Below are positions 16,972 to 24,064 of a stretch of 64,000 bases of DNA, piece after piece (the first letter of the stretch is position 1; each line of letters opens with the position of its first letter). A model generated the notes under the pieces. It saw nothing but the letters and a program-made list of their open reading frames with translations. It was not told the origin of the DNA and ran no database searches. This stretch comes from JAKSSE01 sp045597645 (lineage in GTDB: Bacteria; Bacillota; Clostridia; Lachnospirales; Lachnospiraceae). Location: contig JAZLKM010000055.1 of NCBI GenBank assembly GCA_045597645.1, positions 6,411-70,410 of the forward strand. Direction: 5' to 3'. The position numbers were made by a program, and so were the translations under genes.

Positions 16972-18006
16972 CTAATGCAATTTTTTCTTTAAATAATCCA
17001 GCAGTCTGCCGCCAAAATATGAAAAAAGCGGAATGAAAAGTGCACAAATGAAAATCCCCGGTGCGATGCTTTCCGTAGCTGAAAATAATAATAAATATAT
17101 GCTTGTAATAGCAAAATATTTAATAAAAATGCCAGTCATACTGCCTGCAGTATGCCACCTGTCATGTGCCCCTCCATGCCTCCAGGCCAAAAAAGTACCT
17201 ATTGCATGAGCTGCTATAATACACCCCAGTAGCATAGACAGTTTTTGCGCATTAGCAGCACTAGATACCGTAGGAACATGTGAAAGCACTATAAGATATG
17301 CTAGATATGCTATCGCTGATGGAAGTCCTCTCATCCACAGTCCCGCTTGGATTAATAACGTATCTCTCAACGGTCTGAAATTGGACTCCTTATTATTCTC
17401 TATGTATATCGTTTCGATGCCTGTTTCGACAATTTTTCTATTGCGCTTTGCTGCGTTGGTGACAACGTTCATCTCATACTCATAGCGATTACCCATTGTC
17501 TTAATAAGCCTATCCAAGTATCTGATAGGAAATCCACGGAGCCCTGCCTGATTATCTGAAAGATACTTACCTGTAACAATGGTATATACAACCTGGGACA
17601 TCACGTTGCCTATCTTCGATCTAAGCGGAGCATCGGTAAGGTCTCTCTCCCCAATAACAATACTGTTATTTTCAATTAAAAGATTTGCCACCTTGCATAT
17701 ATCCGCTACAGAATGTTGCCCATCAGAATCTGCTGTAACTACTCCAAACGGCTTTTTATCTATGCTTCCAATATGCTCAAAACCGTATTTAAGTGCAAAG
17801 CCTTTGCCTTTATTGTTAGCATAACCTATAACAGTCGCAAAATCCTTTGCCTTCTCAAAAATATGGTTATATTTATCATCTGTTCCATCATTTACCACAA
17901 GTACTGAAAATCCCTCATTGGCAAGTGATTCCAGAAGTGTAATCATATTATTACCCGGCCTATAAGCCGGTATAAGTATTGTAATATCGCTGTTTGAAGC
18001 GGTCAT
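16972..18006 (-). CDS. Family 2 glycosyltransferase with C-terminal GtrA-like membrane domain
   Basis: 344 aa. The N-terminal GT-A domain has ILIPAYRPG, VVNDGTDD, NKGKGFALKYG and the D-x-D-like TADSDGQH; it resembles dolichyl-/polyprenyl-phosphate sugar synthases. The C-terminal ~120 residues hold four hydrophobic helices like GtrA flippase-type domains. It therefore probably makes or transfers a lipid-linked sugar at the membrane. Start at ATG 18006 after GAGGG; a slightly longer form would begin in that ribosome site. First gene of the nine-gene lipid operon, 40 bases after the -10 box. Confidence 0.87.
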   Translation of the reverse strand: MTASNSDITILIPAYRPGNNMITLLESLANEGFSVLVVNDGTDDKYNHIFEKAKDFATVIGYANNKGKGFALKYGFEHIGSIDKKPFGVVTADSDGQHSVADICKVANLLIENNSIVIGERDLTDAPLRSKIGNVMSQVVYTIVTGKYLSDNQAGLRGFPIRYLDRLIKTMGNRYEYEMNVVTNAAKRNRKIVETGIETIYIENNKESNFRPLRDTLLIQAGLWMRGLPSAIAYLAYLIVLSHVPTVSSAANAQKLSMLLGCIIAAHAIGTFLAWRHGGAHDRWHTAGSMTGIFIKYFAITSIYLLLFSATESIAPGIFICALFIPLFSYFGGRLLDYLKKKLH

Positions 18007-18043
18007 AATATCCCTCATTTACCATATGAACATAATCTATGTA

Positions 18044-18072
18044 ATTGTAGGGGTTTTATAAATAAAAGTCAA
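18044..18072 (-). promoter_or_regulatory. Promoter of the nine-gene lipid operon
   Basis: TTGACT (18067-18072), 17-base spacer, TACAAT (18044-18049). No other clear promoter or terminator is seen between the nine genes from 18006 down to 8010. Confidence 0.82.
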
Positions 18073-18114
18073 CGAAAACGCCCCGTACCACTCGAAGCAT
18101 TTTCACGCACAAAA

Positions 18115-18137
18115 AAGCCGTGCCAAAAGCACGGCTT
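18115..18137 (-). terminator. Terminator after the PilZ gene
   Basis: A 9-bp GC-rich stem (AAGCCGTGC/GCACGGCTT) with 5-base loop, followed on the minus strand by a T-run at 18111-18114. It ends the PilZ gene and insulates the lipid operon. Confidence 0.9.
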
Positions 18138-18147
18138 CTTGTCATAA

Positions 18148-18492
18148 TTACATTTCGTTAAATATACGATAAATATCAATTTTTAGAGAATCTGTCTCAG
18201 TCATACCAACAAATATTGCTCCGTAATTGTATTCACCATCTTCTGCCCCCGGAGTCTCACGTACGATTTTTATAAAGCAATCAAGTACTTCTTTAGTCCA
18301 TATCTGGATTTTAGTCTCGTATGTAGCCTCCATATCCAGCTTGATTGGTGACAAAAATCCTATTCCGGTCTTTGACACATCCAAAACCTTAACATGAGCA
18401 TATTTCAGTGTGGTCACTTCATTTTTGTCAAGTCTCTCAAGCTGTATATTTACATCAATATCCAATCTTTTATTACGTCTTTTTTCTTCCAT
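18148..18492 (-). CDS. PilZ-domain protein (probable c-di-GMP receptor)
   Basis: 114 aa, a single PilZ domain. The two c-di-GMP contact motifs are visible: R-R-N-K-R at residues 5-9 (RxxxR) and D-V-S-K-T-G-I-G-F at about 41-49 (D/NxSxxG). It may link c-di-GMP level to motility or surface functions; no partner domain is fused to it. Monocistronic: its own promoter overlaps the queA stop, and a terminator follows. Start after AGGAGG. Confidence 0.9.
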   Translation of the reverse strand: MEEKRRNKRLDIDVNIQLERLDKNEVTTLKYAHVKVLDVSKTGIGFLSPIKLDMEATYETKIQIWTKEVLDCFIKIVRETPGAEDGEYNYGAIFVGMTETDSLKIDIYRIFNEM

Positions 18493-18528
18493 GGCTCCTC
18501 CTAAAAGAACACATACATATATAATAAA

Positions 18529-18557
18529 ATTATAGCATTAAGCTCAGCTCATTACAA
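18529..18557 (-). promoter_or_regulatory. Promoter of the PilZ gene
   Basis: TTGTAA (18552-18557, overlapping the queA stop), 17-base spacer, TATAAT (18529-18534). Confidence 0.78.
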
Positions 18558-19574
18558 CAAAAGCATAGCATCCCCAAATGAGAAAAACCTGTATTTTTCA
18601 TTAACCGCCATCTCATATGCTTTAAGTATCTTCTCTCTTCCTGCCCAAGCTGATACTAGCATTACAAGCGTCGACTCCGGCAGATGAAAATTCGTTATTA
18701 TCGCATCCGGAATCTGAAATTCATATCCAGGATATATGAATATACTTGTATCTGCTCTGCCAGGTATAACCACACCATCCTTTGCAGCAGATTCAACCGT
18801 CCTTACGCTCGTAGTACCGACGCAGAACACTCTACCGCCTTTTTTCTTTGTCTCATTTATTATATCTGCAGTTTCTTTGGTAACTTCATATTCTTCAGTG
18901 TGCATATGATGCTCGAGAATATTATCTACCTTCACTGGTCTGAAGGTTCCTAAACCAACATGCAAAGTAACCTCAGCAATATTTACCCCCATCTCCATTA
19001 TTTCGGAAAGAAGCTCATTAGTGAAATGAAGACCTGCCGTAGGTGCAGCAGCGCTACCTTCGTATTTTGCATATACAGTCTGGTATCTCCCCTTGTCCTC
19101 TAGGCGGTGTGTAATATAAGGAGGAAGAGGCATCTCTCCAAGCTTGTCTAGTATTTCCTCAAATATACCTTCATAGGAAAGCTTTATATATCGATTACCA
19201 TCATCAACCACATCTGTAATCTCTCCTTCAAGCAATCCATCACCAAAGGATATTATTGTTCCTACTTTACATTTTTTTCCGGGTCTCACCAGAGTCTCCC
19301 ATGTATCAGCGTCTATCCTTTTTAGCAAAAGAACTTCTATCGCTGCACCCGTATCCTTTTTTATTCCAAACATTCTTGCGGGAATTACCTTTGTATTATT
19401 GATTACCAGACAATCTCCCGGCTTAAGGTACTCTTTTATATCATAGAAATGCCTATGCACAGGCAGATCACTGTTCTTATTTACCACCATAAGTCTGGAA
19501 TTATCTCTTTTTTCCAAAGGATCCTGAGCAATAAGCTCCTCTGGCAAATCATACCAAAAATCTTTTACGTTCAT
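18552..19574 (-). CDS. queA: S-adenosylmethionine:tRNA ribosyltransferase-isomerase
   Basis: Transfers and isomerises the ribose of SAM onto preQ1-modified tRNA to form epoxyqueuosine. 340 aa, usual length. Diagnostic segments: FWYDLPEELIAQDPLEKRD at the N-terminus, NNTKVIPAR, GSAAAPTAGLHFT, LHVGLGTFRPV and TNFHLPESTLVMLVSAWAG. Its ATG overlaps the yihY stop by 4 bases. Confidence 0.97.
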   Translation of the reverse strand: MNVKDFWYDLPEELIAQDPLEKRDNSRLMVVNKNSDLPVHRHFYDIKEYLKPGDCLVINNTKVIPARMFGIKKDTGAAIEVLLLKRIDADTWETLVRPGKKCKVGTIISFGDGLLEGEITDVVDDGNRYIKLSYEGIFEEILDKLGEMPLPPYITHRLEDKGRYQTVYAKYEGSAAAPTAGLHFTNELLSEIMEMGVNIAEVTLHVGLGTFRPVKVDNILEHHMHTEEYEVTKETADIINETKKKGGRVFCVGTTSVRTVESAAKDGVVIPGRADTSIFIYPGYEFQIPDAIITNFHLPESTLVMLVSAWAGREKILKAYEMAVNEKYRFFSFGDAMLLL

Positions 19575-20470
19575 TTGTTATCTCCAGTCTCTGCAGCGCT
19601 GCGTCTATCCTCTCTCTTCTGTCTCATTTTCTCGATAAATTCATTTGCAATGTGCCATCTAGCCTCGAGCCAGATATTCGCATAAACGCAAAAGAACATA
19701 ATAGTCATACACATATATAGCCAAAGCATGCACAGCATCAGAGTTGCCAGGCTGCCATATACAGAAAAACCATTAAAATATTTAACATACATATTAAGAC
19801 CATATGTAAATGTAAACCATCCTATTGAACAAAGTATTGCACCTGGAAGCTGACGTAAAAATAAAAGTTTCTTATTGGGTAGTACATAGAAAAGCAGTGC
19901 AAAAAACAATGTCAAAAAGGCAAATATTATTATATATCGAATATGAAGCTTCAATCTCAAGAAAAATGATAATAGCGGTAGCTTCATAAGCGCTAAAGCT
20001 TCAAGCTTATTTCCAAAAATTATACTTAAAAAAATTATCAGTAACGTGGTTACAAAGATAATCATATAAATCGTGCTACGAATACGCAGCTGTAACCATC
20101 CTCTGGTCTCTTGAATACCATGGATAGCATTAAACCCATCCATCATGTAGTGTATGCTCTTGGCAGAAGTCCAGACAGCCGCAACTACAGATATCGGAAG
20201 AACACCAGATGATGATCTATATACTTCATCAAATATTTCTTCAAGAAAATTTGAAATATTCTCAGGAAAAAGATTACATAATGCCGTAAGAACATATGCC
20301 TCAGATATTGGTGTAAATTTAAGCAAGCTTGAAAAAAACATCAAAAAAGGAATCACTGACATCAAAATAAAGAATGCTGATTCAGAAGCAAATGCTGTTA
20401 AATGTATATCCTGAAGCCTTTGCCCTACAGGCTTAGTTTTTTCGTATATCTTTTTAATTCTTCTCTTCAT
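19571..20470 (-). CDS. YihY/BrkB-family membrane protein
   Basis: 299 aa with six hydrophobic helices, the fold of the YihY (UPF0761) family once misnamed ribonuclease BN. Family cues: AFASESAFFILMSVIPF near the start, VVAAVWTSAKSIHYMMDGFNAI, LPGAILCSIGWFTFTYG and YGSLATLMLCMLWLYM. Function in bacteria is not settled; transport or envelope roles have been suggested. Basic ends face the cytoplasm. No clear ribosome site; the start lies 12 bases after a hairpin that ends the upstream small RNA, so expression may depend on read-through. Confidence 0.87.
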   Translation of the reverse strand: MKRRIKKIYEKTKPVGQRLQDIHLTAFASESAFFILMSVIPFLMFFSSLLKFTPISEAYVLTALCNLFPENISNFLEEIFDEVYRSSSGVLPISVVAAVWTSAKSIHYMMDGFNAIHGIQETRGWLQLRIRSTIYMIIFVTTLLIIFLSIIFGNKLEALALMKLPLLSFFLRLKLHIRYIIIFAFLTLFFALLFYVLPNKKLLFLRQLPGAILCSIGWFTFTYGLNMYVKYFNGFSVYGSLATLMLCMLWLYMCMTIMFFCVYANIWLEARWHIANEFIEKMRQKREDRRSAAETGDNK

Positions 20471-20477
20471 AACTCAA

Positions 20478-20703
20478 AATACGACAGGACCGCTTACGCG
20501 GCCCCGTCAGTAAACAACATGTGACCAAAGTGCCCTCTCCTATAGTTTTGACGCCCAGCAAAATGCTAGGTGGGTAACCGCATTTGAATCTCTGCCTTCC
20601 CCTGGCGTTCAGAGAACGGGGGCTTGACATCAAAACAAAGATATAGGAATCCCATTCAAAAGAATTGTAGGTTCAAAAATATAGGTTAAGAAACACTCGA
20701 GCT
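20478..20703 (-). ncRNA. Structured small RNA, possibly 6S-like
   Basis: The 327-base gap holds a self-contained RNA unit on the minus strand: a promoter, a body of about 225 bases and an end hairpin (20483-20508, 11-bp stem with GTAA loop, weak T tail). In the body TCCTATA pairs with TATAGGA (20642-20648 with 20538-20544) and GTTTTGATGTC pairs with GGCGTCAAAAC (20626-20636 with 20545-20555, two G-U). Inside are a C/G-rich hairpin (about 20600-20622) and a CCTAGCA/TGCTGGG hairpin (about 20552-20573). No coding frame fits. The long closing stem, internal bubble and size suggest 6S (SsrS) RNA, but I cannot confirm the class. Confidence 0.55.
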
Positions 20704-20709
20704 AGAGTC

Positions 20710-20738
20710 ATTATACAAAACTGCATAAAAAAACTCAA
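20710..20738 (-). promoter_or_regulatory. Promoter of the structured small RNA
   Basis: TTGAGT (20733-20738), 17-base spacer, TATAAT (20710-20715), just after the pckA terminator. Confidence 0.75.
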
Positions 20739-20751
20739 TGTGGAATAAAAA

Positions 20752-20777
20752 ATGAGGGGACAAATATGTCCCCTCAT
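20752..20777 (-). terminator. Terminator of pckA
   Basis: An 11-bp stem (ATGAGGGGACA/TGTCCCCTCAT) with a 4-base loop, followed by TTTTTT at about 20744-20751. Confidence 0.93.
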
Positions 20778-20797
20778 ATCAAATATTCTATCGAATA

Positions 20798-22513
20798 TTA
20801 CAGGCTCTCGCACTCAGCAACGAGCTTCTGAAGTGCTGCAAGTGCCTCGTCAGGAAGCTTATCATAACCTTCGTTCTTTGAAGCGAAGTCTTCAACAGCC
20901 TTTACACGAGTCTTCATAGCATCGGTAAGTGCCTTTACATAATCCTTATCAGCAAGATCTGGAGTAAAGTCGCCAGTCTTTCCGTTCCAATCGTTCATAA
21001 TCTCGATATCTTCGAACGGTCCCCACTTCTCAAACTTAGCCTTGCCCTCAACGATAGTCTCAAGGATACCAAGGGTATCTTCCTTCTGGCACTTGTGTCC
21101 CATGAAGTCACCGGTGTTAACGATGTAGCAAGCTACGTTCTTCTCATCGATAAGCTTGAAGAACTTCTCGTAATCACGAGCAAGTGGATAGGTACGGAAT
21201 GGGTTTGCATAAGGTACGATACGGATTGCATTAAGATCGGTACCAGCAGCTACACGCTCAGCGGTAGAGGTCTTGGTTGCAAGAGTAGCACCCATAACAG
21301 CTGCAAGAGCTGAACCCTTAAGCTTAACGATTGGCGGAATGGTAGGATCCTTCATGATCCAGAAGATAGCATTAACCGGGCTATCAATCTTATCTACACG
21401 GTTCGGGCTCCAAAGCTTAGACTTGATAGCACGTCCGTTACCGTTACGAATATCCTCAGTAACGATCTGGATCTTGCCATTCTCATCCATGGTAGCTGAA
21501 ACGTTCTGTACAGTAAGCAGATACTCGTTGTCCGGGCATCCGGTCGGGTAATCTGAGGTCTTGTCAAAGTAAGTAGGCTCAAGTGCTACTGAAGCACAGG
21601 TCTCGGTGTTAATGATGAATGCATCATCATGAAGAACCTTGATTGCCGGGTACTTTCCATCATGCTTAGCATGGGTAAGAGTTGACTTACCTGAACCAGA
21701 AAGACCATAAACTGAAGCAACGAACTTGCTTCCATCATTAAGGGTGTACTCCTTCTGTCCACCGTGGCATGATGCATAACCATTACGGTTTGCAATAGCC
21801 CAAGCCATGGTAAGAGTACCCTTCTTATGCTCTCCGAAGTACTTCATACCAAGAATTGCAGCGCAGTTCTCGTTGGTGTCGAAATAGCAAAGAGTAAGTG
21901 GATCGCTAAGGCAGCTGTAATCTACGTCTGGTGCCTCATGTGGAGTCCACTGTGGATCAGAGAAGATGTAGATGTCTGGCTCATTGCCATTACCTACAGG
22001 CTGGCTGTTCTTGTACATCTTTACATACTCATCTGACATGTACTGGAAGTTGAGCATCCAGTTGTAAAGAAGATTCTCCTCTCCTTCCGGAATAAGAAGG
22101 TGCGCCTTGCACATGAATTCCGGATCAAGACCTACATAGCACTCTGCATGATACATAGTCTTCCAACGGCTCTCATATACAGCATCCATGACAACCTTAT
22201 CAAGCTTAGTCTCATCTACACCAGGATATCCCTTGATGCGGCGAGCTGCAGCAAAACGTCCAGTAACTGCACCGTCGTTGAAAAGAAGAACCTTAGCATC
22301 CTTCTCAAGACCGAAGGTGTCACCATCCTTTACCGGCATATCGGTAACGATGGTACCTGGAGAATTCTTAGCAAGCTCATAAGCTTCCTTAAGGGTGTTT
22401 ACTTTGATTACGTTGTTTCCGTAGAAAGGAGCCTCGATAATAGAGCGGGTCTTTGAAAATCCAACCTTGCCCTTACCGATCTCATTAATCGGATAGTACG
22501 CCTTTGTTGACAT
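20798..22513 (-). CDS. pckA: Phosphoenolpyruvate carboxykinase (ATP)
   Basis: Interconverts oxaloacetate + ATP and PEP + CO2 + ADP; in gut and rumen anaerobes it often runs toward oxaloacetate, fixing CO2 and making ATP. 571 aa, somewhat longer than the E. coli enzyme (540). The ATP-binding loop YGLSGSGKSTLTH, the metal/PEP region VLHDDAFIIN, and substrate segments are clear. Monocistronic, with its own promoter and terminator, divergent from citrate synthase. Confidence 0.96.
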   Translation of the reverse strand: MSTKAYYPINEIGKGKVGFSKTRSIIEAPFYGNNVIKVNTLKEAYELAKNSPGTIVTDMPVKDGDTFGLEKDAKVLLFNDGAVTGRFAAARRIKGYPGVDETKLDKVVMDAVYESRWKTMYHAECYVGLDPEFMCKAHLLIPEGEENLLYNWMLNFQYMSDEYVKMYKNSQPVGNGNEPDIYIFSDPQWTPHEAPDVDYSCLSDPLTLCYFDTNENCAAILGMKYFGEHKKGTLTMAWAIANRNGYASCHGGQKEYTLNDGSKFVASVYGLSGSGKSTLTHAKHDGKYPAIKVLHDDAFIINTETCASVALEPTYFDKTSDYPTGCPDNEYLLTVQNVSATMDENGKIQIVTEDIRNGNGRAIKSKLWSPNRVDKIDSPVNAIFWIMKDPTIPPIVKLKGSALAAVMGATLATKTSTAERVAAGTDLNAIRIVPYANPFRTYPLARDYEKFFKLIDEKNVACYIVNTGDFMGHKCQKEDTLGILETIVEGKAKFEKWGPFEDIEIMNDWNGKTGDFTPDLADKDYVKALTDAMKTRVKAVEDFASKNEGYDKLPDEALAALQKLVAECESL

Positions 22514-22563
22514 TACATCTACCTCCTATATGGTATTGTTACTTTTTACAAAAGTCCTTTTAT

Positions 22564-22592
22564 AATATACACGCATGTTAAATTTTTCGCAA
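22564..22592 (-). promoter_or_regulatory. Promoter of pckA
   Basis: TTGCGA (22587-22592), 17-base spacer, TATATT (22564-22569), about 50 bases before the start codon; AGGAGG precedes the ATG. Confidence 0.7.
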
Positions 22593-22647
22593 TCAAATTT
22601 TTACTTAATTATATGGAATATTTGTGTATTGTGCGCCAAACTTCATT

Positions 22648-22664
22648 TTGATATTATATATCAA
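22648..22664 (+). promoter_or_regulatory. Perfect inverted repeat in the citrate synthase promoter region
   Basis: TTGATAT-TAT-ATATCAA, 7-bp arms, 21 bases before the start codon. It overlaps the likely -10 region (TATTAT), so a repressor bound there would block transcription. The protein is unknown. Confidence 0.5.
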
Positions 22665-22684
22665 GGAAATGGAAAGAGGGAAAT

Positions 22685-24064
22685 ATGGAAGATAGAGATT
22701 TTTCAATTATTACGCCAGAGATTACTCAGCTTGCATCACTGATTGATTCTAATGATGTGATTGCTCCTGATTTGTATACCCAATATGATATCAAAAGAGG
22801 TCTCCGTGACCTTAACGGACGCGGTGTACTTGTTGGTATCACCAATATATCTGACGTAGTAGCTACAAAAGTTCTGCCAGATGGCACCAGAGTTCCTGCC
22901 GACGGCAATCTATACTACAGAGGTTATAATGTTGAGGAGCTTATTAAAGGCGAATCCAAGACCAGCCATTCCGGATTTGAGGAATGCGCTTATCTTTTAA
23001 TGTTTGGCAAGCTTCCAAATCGCCGTGAGCTCGACACTTTCAATGCAATACTCAGTGACTATCGCTCTCTCCCAACATATTTCGTTAGAGATATTATTAT
23101 GAAATGTCCCAGTAAGGACATGATGAATACACTGGCGCGAAGTGTACTGACATTGTATGCTTACGACTCTAAGGCTGATGATATTAGCATTCCAAACGTT
23201 ATCAGACAGTGTTTGCAGCTTATTAGTATTTTCCCCATGCTATCTGTGTATGGTTATCACACTCATATGCACTATCATGAAGGAGAAAGTCTTTTCATCC
23301 ATCCTCCTAAGCAGGAATACTCTACTGCAGAGAATATTCTTCATATGCTGCGTCCCGACAGTAAGTTCTCTCCTCTTGAGGCTCAGCTTCTAGACACAGC
23401 ACTTATTCTTCATATGGAGCATGGCGGAGGTAATAACTCTACATTTACCACGCGATTAGTATCATCTTCAGGCACTGATACATACAGTGCTATTGCTGCA
23501 GCTATCGGATCTCTGAAGGGGCCTAAGCATGGCGGTGCCAATATTAAAGTAGTTAAAATGTTCCAGGACCTTAGAGACAACGTAAAAGACCTTAAGGATG
23601 AAGAAGAGGTCGGAAACTATCTTAAAGCCTTACTTCACAAGGAAGCATTTGATAAGGCTGGCCTCATATATGGTATGGGCCACGCAGTATACTCTCTGTC
23701 TGATCCTAGAGCCAGAGCATTCCGAGGACTAGTCGAAGAGCTCTCGAGAGAAAAGGGGTGCGAGGATGACTTTGCCCTCTATGCCATGGTTGAAAGGCTT
23801 GCTCCACAAATAATTGCAAATGAGCGCAAAATATTTAAGGGCGTAAGTCCAAACGTTGATTTCTTTAGCGGATTTGCTTATCAAATGTTAGGTCTGCCGT
23901 TGCAGCTATACACTCCTATTTTTGCCATTGCAAGAATCGCTGGATGGTCTGCTCACCGACTTGAAGAGTTGGCTACATCAAACAAGATTATGCGTCCTGC
24001 TTATATGACAGTTCAGGATCATCTTCCTTATGTTCCAATGGAAGATCGTTTATTTCATATATAA
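22685..24064 (+). CDS. Citrate synthase
   Basis: Condenses acetyl-CoA with oxaloacetate, feeding the oxidative branch to 2-oxoglutarate and glutamate. 459 aa. Catalytic residues are visible: His246 in MEHGGGNN, His333 in MGHAVYSLSDPRA, and Asp392 in NVDFFSGF. The about 70-residue N-terminal extension over the short type II enzymes is usual for Lachnospiraceae forms. Start after AGAGGG. Divergent from pckA, the other oxaloacetate enzyme. The last 77 bases overlap, antisense, the 3' end of the helicase gene. Confidence 0.95.
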   Translation: MEDRDFSIITPEITQLASLIDSNDVIAPDLYTQYDIKRGLRDLNGRGVLVGITNISDVVATKVLPDGTRVPADGNLYYRGYNVEELIKGESKTSHSGFEECAYLLMFGKLPNRRELDTFNAILSDYRSLPTYFVRDIIMKCPSKDMMNTLARSVLTLYAYDSKADDISIPNVIRQCLQLISIFPMLSVYGYHTHMHYHEGESLFIHPPKQEYSTAENILHMLRPDSKFSPLEAQLLDTALILHMEHGGGNNSTFTTRLVSSSGTDTYSAIAAAIGSLKGPKHGGANIKVVKMFQDLRDNVKDLKDEEEVGNYLKALLHKEAFDKAGLIYGMGHAVYSLSDPRARAFRGLVEELSREKGCEDDFALYAMVERLAPQIIANERKIFKGVSPNVDFFSGFAYQMLGLPLQLYTPIFAIARIAGWSAHRLEELATSNKIMRPAYMTVQDHLPYVPMEDRLFHI

